A stretch of 64,000 nt of DNA from Idiomarina seosinensis_A (GTDB lineage: Bacteria; Pseudomonadota; Gammaproteobacteria; Enterobacterales; Alteromonadaceae). Both the position numbers and the translations under genes were made by a program. Positions 24,095-31,786 of this stretch are shown piece by piece. The DNA is taken from the NCBI RefSeq assembly GCF_044797955.1, contig NZ_CP085211.1, positions 930,001-994,000 of the forward strand, read 5' to 3'. Position 1 is the stretch's first letter. Every line of letters begins with the position of its first letter. The notes beneath the pieces are model-generated. The model ran no database searches and was not told the DNA's origin. It was given only the letters and a program-made list of their open reading frames with translations.

Positions 24095-25233
24095 TGACGA
24101 CGCAGCGCTTATCGATTGGTTTTGTCGTTAATCCGTTTGCCGGTATCGGCGGTGCGGTTGCCTTAAAGGGCAGTGACGGGGCAGAAACGCGCGAAAAAGC
24201 ACTGCAACTGGGGGCAGAACTGAAGGCCGGTTGCCGTGCTGAGCAGACCCTGTCAGTAATTGAGCCCTATCGCGACAGGATACAGTTCGTTACGGCTGCT
24301 GGCGCAATGGGGGCTGACTTACTCGAGCAACGGGGTTTTTTCTACCAGAGCGTATATCAGCCGGACCAACAACAGACCTCAGCTGAAGATACTCAACAGG
24401 CAGTGCAGTGCATCCAGCAACAGGGTGTCGACATTTTGGTTTTTGCCGGCGGTGACGGAACTGCGCGCGATGTTTACCAGTGTCTTAACGAAACACAATT
24501 GGTGCTTGGTATTCCGGCCGGGGTAAAAATCCATTCCGGGGTTTATGCGGTCAGCCCGAAAGCCGCAGGTCGGGTAATCGAACGGCTGATTAAGGGGCAG
24601 CTGTCATCCCTGCACCTGGCTGACGTGATGGACATTGATGAAGAGCTGTTTCGGCAAGGTATCGTAAAAGCCCGACGCTTTGGTGAAATGTTAATACCGG
24701 CTGAATTAGAGTATGTGCAGGCGGTAAAAATGGGCGGTAAAGAGAGCAACGAACTGGTGTTAGCTGATATTGCTGCTGAGGTTATAGAGCGAACTGATGA
24801 TGAGCATTTGATTATGGGTTCCGGCTCGACGGTTGCCGCAATTATGGAAGAAATGGGGCTGGATAACACTTTGCTGGGCGTGGACTGGGTTCACCAACAG
24901 CAACTGCTGGCAAGGGATTTAACAGAGGCTGAGCTTTATCAGCGAGTAAAAGAACAGAATCCGGGCCGGGTGAAGCTGGTTATTACCCTTATCGGCGGCC
25001 AGGGGCATATCTTCGGCCGCGGTAACCAACAGCTGAGTCCGCGTATCTTGCGGCATGTCGGTCGTGACAACATCTATCTGGTGGCAACGAAAAAGAAATT
25101 GGAAGGTCTGCAGGGTAAGCCGCTGTTAATGGACTCGGGAGATGAGGCGCTGGATAAAGACTGGTCGGGCTTAATTACGGTAATAACCGGTTATCATGAT
25201 GAAGTGGTGGTGCGGCTACAGGCTATTGAGTAG
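24094..25233 (+). CDS. ATP-NAD kinase family protein (NadK-like, COG3199-type)
   Basis: Protein of 379 residues with the phosphate-donor motif FAGGDGTARD near residue 126 and an N-terminal GFVVNPFAGIGG segment. This belongs to the extended diacylglycerol/NAD kinase superfamily, distinct from housekeeping NadK, which is shorter. The C-terminal half has GSGSTVAAIMEEMGL and GGQGHIFGRGNQQLSP. Substrate has not been established for most members, so NAD kinase activity is only suggested. It is translationally coupled to the entericidin-like gene. Confidence 0.8.
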   Translation: MTTQRLSIGFVVNPFAGIGGAVALKGSDGAETREKALQLGAELKAGCRAEQTLSVIEPYRDRIQFVTAAGAMGADLLEQRGFFYQSVYQPDQQQTSAEDTQQAVQCIQQQGVDILVFAGGDGTARDVYQCLNETQLVLGIPAGVKIHSGVYAVSPKAAGRVIERLIKGQLSSLHLADVMDIDEELFRQGIVKARRFGEMLIPAELEYVQAVKMGGKESNELVLADIAAEVIERTDDEHLIMGSGSTVAAIMEEMGLDNTLLGVDWVHQQQLLARDLTEAELYQRVKEQNPGRVKLVITLIGGQGHIFGRGNQQLSPRILRHVGRDNIYLVATKKKLEGLQGKPLLMDSGDEALDKDWSGLITVITGYHDEVVVRLQAIE

Positions 25234-25249
25234 CCACACCCGTTAAACT

Positions 25250-25570
25250 CTAAAACTGTGTTTTCGGCAGGTGAACTACCAGTCCGTCAAGCTCGTCAGT
25301 GAGTTCGATTTGGCAACTCAGGCGGCTGTTATCTTTCGGCTCTACGGCCATGTCGAGCATGTCTTCTTCTTGTTCAGATGGCGGGTCAAGTTTCGCCTGC
25401 CATTTTTCGTCGACATAACAGTGGCAGGTTGCACAGGATAAAACCCCACCGCACTCGCCGACAATGCCGTCGATAAAATTGTCTACGGCAGCTTCCATGA
25501 CATTGGTACCACTGTCAGCTTCGGCTTCAAACTGATTTCCATCCGCATCGATAAAGTAAACTGTCGGCAT
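25250..25570 (-). CDS. [2Fe-2S] ferredoxin, adrenodoxin type
   Basis: Small electron carrier of 106 residues. Three cluster ligands are in CGGVLSCATC (CX5CX2C) at about residues 40-49, and the fourth is the Cys of SRLSCQIEL, the arrangement of vertebrate-type ferredoxins. The SD is GAGAG. Nothing nearby reveals a reductase or acceptor enzyme. It converges with the ATP-NAD kinase family gene and is divergent from gpt. Confidence 0.93.
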   Translation of the reverse strand: MPTVYFIDADGNQFEAEADSGTNVMEAAVDNFIDGIVGECGGVLSCATCHCYVDEKWQAKLDPPSEQEEDMLDMAVEPKDNSRLSCQIELTDELDGLVVHLPKTQF

Positions 25571-25706
25571 AGCTCTCTCAAGGTCAGAAAAATTAAAGCC
25601 ATAGGATAAAATAGCCGCTTGCTAAAGACAATGCTAACGGCGTTAAACAAAAGGCTCGATTTACGTGCTACCATTTCGCAATGCGTATAACAGGAGGTAA
25701 GTTAGT

Positions 25707-26192
25707 ATGGCATGGCATTCTAATCGAGAGTTTTTTGTATCCTGGGAAGAACTGCACCGGGCTACCAAAGAGTTAGCACGGCGTCAGTTGCCGGCTGAAC
25801 AATACAAGGGCATTATTGCCGTCAGCCGCGGTGGGTTGGTGCCGACCGCTATCATTGCCCGTGAATTGAATCTGCGAACTGTAGACTGTGTCGCCGTTAG
25901 CTCTTATGACCACGATCAACAGCGTGATCAGCTGCAAACCTTAAAAGATGTGTCAGCAACCACCGATGGTGAAGGGTTTTTAGTTGTTGATGATTTGGTT
26001 GATACCGGCAACACCCTTAAGTATCTGCGCCAACGACTACCAAAAGCAAAGTTTATTACCGTATACGCTAAGCCAGCGGGTATGGCGTTGGTTGACGACT
26101 ATGTTGCGGATTTAGATCAGGATACCTGGATTCACTTCCCGTGGGATATGCATTTGCATTATGTCGAGCCGTTAGCCGGCCACCACCGCTGA
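25707..26192 (+). CDS. gpt: Xanthine-guanine phosphoribosyltransferase Gpt
   Basis: Purine salvage enzyme that transfers the phosphoribosyl group to xanthine or guanine. The PRPP-binding motif FLVVDDLVDTGNTLKYL (about residues 91-107) is intact, AVSRGGLVPTAI lies at residues 38-49, and the C-terminal DTWIHFPWDM matches Gpt rather than Apt or Hpt. AGGAGG is well placed before the ATG. 161 residues, slightly longer than E. coli Gpt. A hairpin follows the stop. Confidence 0.95.
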   Translation: MAWHSNREFFVSWEELHRATKELARRQLPAEQYKGIIAVSRGGLVPTAIIARELNLRTVDCVAVSSYDHDQQRDQLQTLKDVSATTDGEGFLVVDDLVDTGNTLKYLRQRLPKAKFITVYAKPAGMALVDDYVADLDQDTWIHFPWDMHLHYVEPLAGHHR

Positions 26193-26204
26193 TAACAGTG
26201 ACAG

Positions 26205-26247
26205 CGCAATGCAGCATCACAGTGACGCTGCATTGCGGGCAGGTTTT
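26205..26247 (+). terminator. Probable terminator between gpt and proS
   Basis: CGCAATGCAGC (26205-26215) and GCTGCATTGCG (26227-26237) form a perfect 11-bp stem with an 11-base loop. A short TTTT at 26244-26247 follows, a few bases after the stem. The weak U tract makes termination efficiency uncertain. It probably separates gpt from the convergent proS. Confidence 0.6.
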
Positions 26248-26251
26248 ATAA

Positions 26252-27955
26252 TTAAGCGCTGGTGCCGGTTATGTGAGCCAGCACGTCATCGATTTTTAAC
26301 TTAATCTTTTCGCCTTCGCAGCGGTTCTGGTATTCGACATTGTTATCGTCGAGGTTCCGTTCGCCAACGACTATCTGATGCGGGATACCAATCAGTTCCA
26401 TGTCCGTGAACATAACACCAGGTCGCTCTTTACGGTCATCAAATAGCACTTCAACCCCATGATCCTTGAGTTGCTGGTAAAGCTGCTCGGCAGTTTCCTG
26501 AACTCGTACTGACTTATGCATGTTCATAGGAATGATAACCGCCTGAAAGGGTGCCAGATTATCCGGCCAGCGAATGCCTCGCTCATCATGGTGTTGCTCA
26601 ATGGCCGCTGCGACAATGCGTGACACACCGATGCCATAACAACCCATTAATAAATGCTCATGTTTACCGGTCTCTGCCAGAACCCCAACCTTCATTGCGT
26701 CACTGTATTTTTTACCCAGCTGAAATATGTGGCCGACCTCGATACCCCGCGCAATTTTCAGTTTTCCCTGACCGCAAGGGCTGACATCGCCCTCGACAAC
26801 GTTACGGATATCCACTGAGTGGGCGATTTGAGCATCACGCTGCCAGTTAACGCCGGTTAAAAAATAACCTTTTTTGTTAGCGCCACAGGCAAAATCTGCC
26901 AGCTGAGCGGCTGTATGGTCAACCAGAACCGGACCATTAAAATCAACCGGCCCTAAAAACGCGTTCGGCAGCTCATTTTCCTGTCCGCTGGCTTTAAACG
27001 TCAAAGGGCTGGCTACGGCTTCAAGTTTTTCGGCTTTTATGCTATTTAGCTCGTGATCGGCACGGATGACCAGCAGGACTTCATCGGCTTCAATGGCGTC
27101 ACTGGCCTGAACCAGATAACACTTTATCGCTTGCTGGGCAGATACTGTCAGGGGTTGCAGTAAAGCGGCCAGATCTTCGCCTTGCACCGCGTGCTCCTGC
27201 AACGGCATCGACGGTTCCGGCCGTTCGCCCTGTGGTGCAACCGCCTCAGCCATTTCTACGTTAGCAGCGTAGTCAGAGCTGTCAGAGAAGGCGATTTCAT
27301 CCTCGCCGGAGTTGGCCAGCACATGGAATTCGTGGGAAGAGTGACCGCCAATAGAACCGGTATCGGCAATAACCGGGCGATAGTCCAGCCCCAGGCGCTG
27401 GAATACACGGCAGTAGGCCTGATACATTTCATCGTAGGCCTGCTGTAAACAGTCTTCCGTTAAATGAAACGAATAGGCGTCTTTCATAACAAATTCGCGG
27501 GCGCGCATTACGCCGTAACGAGGGCGTATTTCATCGCGGAATTTTGTCTGAATCTGAAACAGGGTCACGGGCAGCTGTTTGTAGCTTTTTACTTCTTTGC
27601 GGATCAGTTCACTGATGATTTCCTCATGGGTCGGCCCCAATAGGAAGTCGCGCTGATGACGATCTTTAAGCCGCAGTAATTCCGGCCCGTAGTCATCCCA
27701 GCGACCGGATTCCTGCCATAAATCGGCAGGTTGCACCATCGGCATTAAAATTTCGAGCGCGTCAATGCCCTGCATTTCTTCGCGCACCACTTGCTCGATT
27801 TTACGCAGCACCCGTAAACCACTTGGCGTCCAGGTATATAAGCCGGAAGCGACTTTACGAATCATCCCGGCCCGGAGCATCAGCTGGTGGCTGATGACCT
27901 CGGCATCGGATGGAGTTTCCTTTAGTGTTGATAATAAATATTGGCTGCTACGCAT
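26252..27955 (-). CDS. proS: Prolyl-tRNA synthetase ProS
   Basis: Charges tRNA-Pro with proline. At 567 residues it is the bacterial type with an inserted editing domain. Class II motifs are seen at GLYTWTPSGLRVLRKIEQVV, at TLFQIQTKFRDEIRPRYGVMRAREFVMKDAYSF, quoted in parts as FRDEIRPRYGVMR and EFVMKDAYSF, and at GCYGIGVSRIVAAAIEQ. The anticodon-binding domain forms the last 100 residues. It lies 73 bases downstream of trmO on the same strand. Confidence 0.97.
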   Translation of the reverse strand: MRSSQYLLSTLKETPSDAEVISHQLMLRAGMIRKVASGLYTWTPSGLRVLRKIEQVVREEMQGIDALEILMPMVQPADLWQESGRWDDYGPELLRLKDRHQRDFLLGPTHEEIISELIRKEVKSYKQLPVTLFQIQTKFRDEIRPRYGVMRAREFVMKDAYSFHLTEDCLQQAYDEMYQAYCRVFQRLGLDYRPVIADTGSIGGHSSHEFHVLANSGEDEIAFSDSSDYAANVEMAEAVAPQGERPEPSMPLQEHAVQGEDLAALLQPLTVSAQQAIKCYLVQASDAIEADEVLLVIRADHELNSIKAEKLEAVASPLTFKASGQENELPNAFLGPVDFNGPVLVDHTAAQLADFACGANKKGYFLTGVNWQRDAQIAHSVDIRNVVEGDVSPCGQGKLKIARGIEVGHIFQLGKKYSDAMKVGVLAETGKHEHLLMGCYGIGVSRIVAAAIEQHHDERGIRWPDNLAPFQAVIIPMNMHKSVRVQETAEQLYQQLKDHGVEVLFDDRKERPGVMFTDMELIGIPHQIVVGERNLDDNNVEYQNRCEGEKIKLKIDDVLAHITGTSA

Positions 27956-28028
27956 GATGCAATGGTCTCATGTTGGTTTCGCAAAACAGCCAGAAGTTTA
28001 CCAGCGTCTGTGCCATCTCAAAAGCCTT

Positions 28029-28718
28029 TTACGGCGCCAGTGGACGAATTTCTTCGACGATCAATTGTTGGTCTTCAACATGCCAGTGAATATCATAATC
28101 AAACAATTTGCTGGCGTATTGGCGCTGCGGCTGTTGTTTTTGATAAGCGGGGCGCGGATCCTGGCTCAAAACTTCGCGAATAACGGCCTCTAACTCGGGT
28201 ACCTGGCGGCAGAACTGCTGTAGCTGTTGTTTGGCCTGAGGGGCGAAAATCACCTGCAACTGAGCGGGCTTAGTTCCGGCAAAGTCACTGCTTGCCTCGT
28301 TAATACAGTCTACGTAGGGAACATAGGGTTTAATATCCACAATGGGCGTTTTGTCGAGTAAGTCGGTTCCTGACACAACCAGGCGGGTATTGGGCTCGCT
28401 TTCAACAGCTAATAGTTTAACCACCGATAACCCCAGGTTATTTGGCCGAAAGGGCGAGCGGGTGGCAAAAACGCCCAGGCTCTGGTTACCCCCCAGGCGC
28501 GGTGGACGAACTTGCTCCTGCCACTGTTTATCCACATGTTGATGGAACTGAAACAACAGCCACAAATGACTATGCTGTTCAATACCTTTAATACTGGCGT
28601 TGTGGTTGTAATCGCCGGTTAGCTCAATAGTTGCCCTTACCGATGGCGCAAGGCCGGGTTGACGGGGAATACTGAATTTTTCCGGGAATGGGGTGTGGAT
28701 TATAGCAATGGGTTGCAT
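28029..28718 (-). CDS. trmO: tRNA (t6A37) N6-methyltransferase TrmO
   Basis: SAM-dependent enzyme that methylates t6A at position 37 of tRNA-Thr; older name TsaA/YaeB. The UPF0066 domain shows MQPIAIIHTPFPEKFSIPRQ, QSLGVFATRSPFRPNNLGLS and IVDIKPYVPYVD, the family landmarks. 229 residues, as in E. coli. AGGAG precedes the ATG. Pairing with proS downstream is the usual gammaproteobacterial order. Confidence 0.95.
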   Translation of the reverse strand: MQPIAIIHTPFPEKFSIPRQPGLAPSVRATIELTGDYNHNASIKGIEQHSHLWLLFQFHQHVDKQWQEQVRPPRLGGNQSLGVFATRSPFRPNNLGLSVVKLLAVESEPNTRLVVSGTDLLDKTPIVDIKPYVPYVDCINEASSDFAGTKPAQLQVIFAPQAKQQLQQFCRQVPELEAVIREVLSQDPRPAYQKQQPQRQYASKLFDYDIHWHVEDQQLIVEEIRPLAP

Positions 28719-28763
28719 TTTTGCTCCTGCTAATAAGTTGCCGTCTGCACTAAATTTTAAGCT

Positions 28764-28783
28764 AAAGCGCTAATGTGCGCTTT
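28764..28783. repeat. Inverted repeat upstream of the sigma-54 promoter
   Basis: AAAGCGC (28764-28770) and GCGCTTT (28777-28783) are exact reverse complements around six bases. It lies about 55-70 bases upstream of the sigma-54 -12 element and is not preceded by any gene on the + strand, so it is more likely a protein-binding site for an activator than a terminator. T-rich sequence follows on the + strand. Confidence 0.4.
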
Positions 28784-28835
28784 TCTGTTTTTTCTAAGTT
28801 AATTCTAAGCTCATGAAATAAAAAGATAAAATTAT

Positions 28836-28852
28836 TTGGCACAAGGCTTGCT
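28836..28852 (+). promoter_or_regulatory. Sigma-54 (RpoN) promoter
   Basis: TTGGCACAAGGCTTGCT matches the sigma-54 consensus TTGGCAC-N5-TTGCW almost completely, with GG and GC separated by exactly ten bases. It is 73 bases before the start of the gene at 28925, giving a predicted transcript start near 28863 and a leader of about 60 bases. Such promoters require an ATP-dependent enhancer-binding protein, which is not encoded in the window. Confidence 0.8.
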
Positions 28853-28924
28853 AAGTAGACTTTGTCAACGCGTTATCAGTATCGAGCGTACCACCAACTG
28901 AAAAACAGAACAGGACAAAGCGAT

Positions 28925-29575
28925 ATGTTAAAGCAAAAAATATGGCCACTGGCTTTAGGACTGATTGGATTAACCACCGCAGCATCGGCTGTCTATGCCG
29001 ATGAGCAGGCGATCAGTGAATATCAGTTTGCTGTCAATGACGCAACTGAGTTAAGCATTGACAGTGGTGTGGCTGAAGTAGAATTTATCCGTGGCGAGGC
29101 CGGCGAAGTACAGATTGAACTAACGGTAAAGAAGACTAAGGGCAGCCTGCTGCCGTCTGACCCTGATATTCATGGTGTTACCTTAGTCAGTGATTGGCGC
29201 GGCAACCAACTGCAACTATCTGTTTCACCTGATGATGATATTCATACCCACTGGCGGGTTACCTTACCAAAAATGGCAGCAATTGATGTTGATGTGGGTG
29301 TCGGTGAAATTTACGGAGCCGTGGATACCACAGACACACGTCTTAATTTAGGGGTAGGTAAAGTGGAACTGGCTCTTTACGGTGATGATATCAGTCGTAT
29401 TTTTGCTGACGTGGGTATTGGTAAATCGTCGGTTAGCGGCATGACATCAGGTGATATCGAACAGACCCGCGCTATTGTTAGCTCCGAAACCGAAGCCCGG
29501 GGTAATGGACGTTACCGTATTAGTGCCGATGTCGGCGTGGGTGATGCGGGATTCACCGTATTCCAGCTAAAATAA
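28925..29575 (+). CDS. DUF4097/Toastrack-like exported protein
   Basis: Predicted periplasmic protein of 216 residues, signal peptide about residues 1-25 (LTTAASAVYA). The mature part is repetitive beta-strand: AVNDATELSIDSGVAEVEFI, AAIDVDVGVGEIYGAVDT and DVGVGDAGFTVFQLK, alternating D/V/G patterns as in the DUF4097 (Toastrack) family, which forms a beta-helix and is linked to phage-shock and envelope-stress systems in comparative work. ATG at 28925 follows AGGACAAAG; a longer in-frame start at 28862 lies almost at the promoter and is rejected. It seems to be a single-gene transcript ending at a terminator. Confidence 0.65.
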   Translation: MLKQKIWPLALGLIGLTTAASAVYADEQAISEYQFAVNDATELSIDSGVAEVEFIRGEAGEVQIELTVKKTKGSLLPSDPDIHGVTLVSDWRGNQLQLSVSPDDDIHTHWRVTLPKMAAIDVDVGVGEIYGAVDTTDTRLNLGVGKVELALYGDDISRIFADVGIGKSSVSGMTSGDIEQTRAIVSSETEARGNGRYRISADVGVGDAGFTVFQLK

Positions 29576-29594
29576 GTCAGCCTCAGTCTAAAAA

Positions 29595-29632
29595 GGACGC
29601 CTTATTAAAATTATCCAGCTATTAAGGCGTCC
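29595..29632. terminator. Bidirectional terminator between Toastrack gene and hns
   Basis: GGACGCCTTA (29595-29604) and TAAGGCGTCC (29623-29632) form a perfect 10-bp stem with an 18-base loop. Read from the minus strand the stem is followed by TTTTTAGAC, a good U tract for the hns transcript. On the + strand the tail GTTATTATT is weaker. Confidence 0.8.
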
Positions 29633-29647
29633 GTTATTATTCAGTGA

Positions 29648-30082
29648 CTAAGAGCGTTTGGCGATGAGAAATTGATCTAACGACTGGCCCTGATTAATGG
29701 CTTGCTGCAGCGCTTTGGGCATTCTGCCCTGACCAGTCCAGGTTTTTGTTTCACCGGTCAGATCCCGATATTCATACTTTGCTGGTTTCGGGTTGCGTTT
29801 ACGCTGAGTTTTTTGTTTTAAATCCGTTAAAGACTCAGAACCGAGTTCTTCTTCTAAAATATCAGAAATATCGATACCTGCTTCCTGCATAGAGCGTTTT
29901 AATTCAGCAATTTTTATTTTCTTTAATTGCCGCTGTTGTTCACGCTCTGCTTCTTCCTGCTCTCGATTAGCAATAATGCGCGCTAACTTTTCCTGTATGT
30001 TTTTTAACTCATCAATTTCAATGTCTTTTAACGCAGCATTTAAACGGCGTTCATGGCGGATAATATTAATAAAATCACTCAT
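29648..30082 (-). CDS. hns: H-NS family nucleoid protein
   Basis: Nucleoid-associated silencer protein of 144 residues. The N-terminal half is a charged oligomerisation coiled coil (about residues 1-65). The C-terminal DNA-binding domain has YEYRDLTGETKTWTGQGRMP, including the TWTGQGR core at residues 114-120 that inserts in the minor groove. SD is AAGGAAG. It follows the ETF-QO gene by 44 bases on the same strand but ends at its own terminator. Whether it is the main H-NS or a paralogue (StpA-like) cannot be told. Confidence 0.92.
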   Translation of the reverse strand: MSDFINIIRHERRLNAALKDIEIDELKNIQEKLARIIANREQEEAEREQQRQLKKIKIAELKRSMQEAGIDISDILEEELGSESLTDLKQKTQRKRNPKPAKYEYRDLTGETKTWTGQGRMPKALQQAINQGQSLDQFLIAKRS

Positions 30083-30126
30083 GATCTTCCTTAGGTGTAT
30101 TAATAACTCACAAAGTCAAAAAATAA

Positions 30127-31773
30127 TTACATATTAGGGTAAGTTGGTCCACCCCCGCCTTCGGGTGTTACCCAGGTAATATTTTGTGACGGGTCTTTAA
30201 TATCACAAGTTTTACAATGGATGCAGTTCTGCGCATTAATTTTAAAGACTTGTTTACCATCTTCCTCAACAATCTCATAAACACCAGCAGGGCAATAGCG
30301 CTGAGCGGGCTCAGCATACTCCGGCAAATTAACTGTTAACGGAATATCGTTGTCTTCTAATTTTAAATGGCAGGGCTGATCTTCAGCATGATTAGTATTG
30401 GATAAAAATACCGATGATAAGCGATCAAAAGTTAATTGATTGTCGGGCTTTGGATAATCAATAGGCTGATGTTTGTCAGCTTTTTCGGTGCACTGGTAAT
30501 CTGCTGTCCACTCTTTAAATTTAAACGGTAACTTGCCGGCAAAATAATTCTGATCCAGCATATTGTAAGCCCCGCCGAGTGTATTACCAAGCTTATGAAT
30601 TGCGCCGCCAAAGTTTCGTGAACGATATAATTCATCAAACACCCAGGACTTTTCAAAAGCGTCTTTGTATTGGCTCAGATCATTATGCTGTTGACCTTCT
30701 GCAATGGCTGAGAATACAGTTTCAGCGGCAATCATCGCTGACTTCATGGCGGTGTGATTACCTTTAATTTTTGCAAAGTTGAGAGTGCCCGCGTTGCAGC
30801 CCACCATCATACCACCGGGGAACGTCATCTTCGGTAATGAATAATATCCACCTTTGGTAATGGCACGGGCGCCATAGGTTACCCGTTTACCATTTTCCAG
30901 CACCTGCTTGATGGCCGGATGAGTTTTAAAGCGTTGAAACTCCTGAAAAGGGTTCAGATACGGATTCTTATAGTTTAAATCCACAATAAGCCCCACATAC
31001 ACCTGACCGTCATCAGCATGGTATAAGTAACCGCCTCCGGAGCCGTTATCGACCAACGGCCAACCCGCTGTGTGGACTACTTTACCGGGCTCGTGCACTT
31101 CGGCCGGAACATCCCAGACTTCTTTAAATCCTAGCCCATAGTGTTGCGGTGTGCAGTCTTTATCCAGCTCAAACTGTTTGATTAGTTGCTTGCCCAAGTG
31201 ACCGCGCGAGCCTTCGGCAAATAGCGTGTATTTGGCCCGCAATTCCATCCCGGGCATATAGCCATCTTTTTCTGAGCCGTCAGCGGCTACACCCATGTCT
31301 CCGGTTTGGATGCCGGCAACACTACCGTCCTCGTTGTACAGCAACTCACTGGCGGCAAAGCCAGGAAAAATTTCGATACCCAGTTGTTCAGCTTGTTCTG
31401 CTAACCAACGGCAAATATTACCCATACTGACAATATAATTGCCTTCATTATGAAAGGTTTTTGGTACCGCGAGGCCAGGTATTTTTGAATAATCCTGATG
31501 GTCTTTTAAAAACAGGATGTCATCACCGCTGACCGCTGTATTCAGCGGGGCTCCCAACTCTTTCCAGTTAGGGAACAACTCGGTCAGGGCGCGTGGCTCA
31601 AATACTGCTCCGGAGAGAATATGAGCACCGATATCAGCACCTTTTTCGACAACACAAATCATTAACTCCTGATCGGCTTCTTTCGCCAGTTGCCCAAGCC
31701 GGCAGGCGGCAGCCAGGCCAGCTGGACCGGCACCTACGATGACAACATCAAAATCCATGCTTTCTCGTTCCAC
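30127..31773 (-). CDS. Electron transfer flavoprotein-ubiquinone oxidoreductase
   Basis: Membrane-associated FAD and 4Fe-4S enzyme that passes electrons from ETF, charged by acyl-CoA dehydrogenases, into ubiquinone. The N-terminal FAD motif VVIVGAGPAGLAAA and the C-terminal cluster site (CPAGVYE, then CIHCKTCDIKDPSQNITW) are both intact. Start chosen at GTG 31773 because GGAGG lies five bases before it; an in-frame TTG at 31797 is also open and would overlap the upstream gene. 548 residues. Together with the acyl-CoA dehydrogenases in the window it forms the electron outlet; etfA/etfB are absent. Confidence 0.95.
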   Translation of the reverse strand: MERESMDFDVVIVGAGPAGLAAACRLGQLAKEADQELMICVVEKGADIGAHILSGAVFEPRALTELFPNWKELGAPLNTAVSGDDILFLKDHQDYSKIPGLAVPKTFHNEGNYIVSMGNICRWLAEQAEQLGIEIFPGFAASELLYNEDGSVAGIQTGDMGVAADGSEKDGYMPGMELRAKYTLFAEGSRGHLGKQLIKQFELDKDCTPQHYGLGFKEVWDVPAEVHEPGKVVHTAGWPLVDNGSGGGYLYHADDGQVYVGLIVDLNYKNPYLNPFQEFQRFKTHPAIKQVLENGKRVTYGARAITKGGYYSLPKMTFPGGMMVGCNAGTLNFAKIKGNHTAMKSAMIAAETVFSAIAEGQQHNDLSQYKDAFEKSWVFDELYRSRNFGGAIHKLGNTLGGAYNMLDQNYFAGKLPFKFKEWTADYQCTEKADKHQPIDYPKPDNQLTFDRLSSVFLSNTNHAEDQPCHLKLEDNDIPLTVNLPEYAEPAQRYCPAGVYEIVEEDGKQVFKINAQNCIHCKTCDIKDPSQNITWVTPEGGGGPTYPNM

Positions 31774-31786
31774 ATTAACCTCCGCT

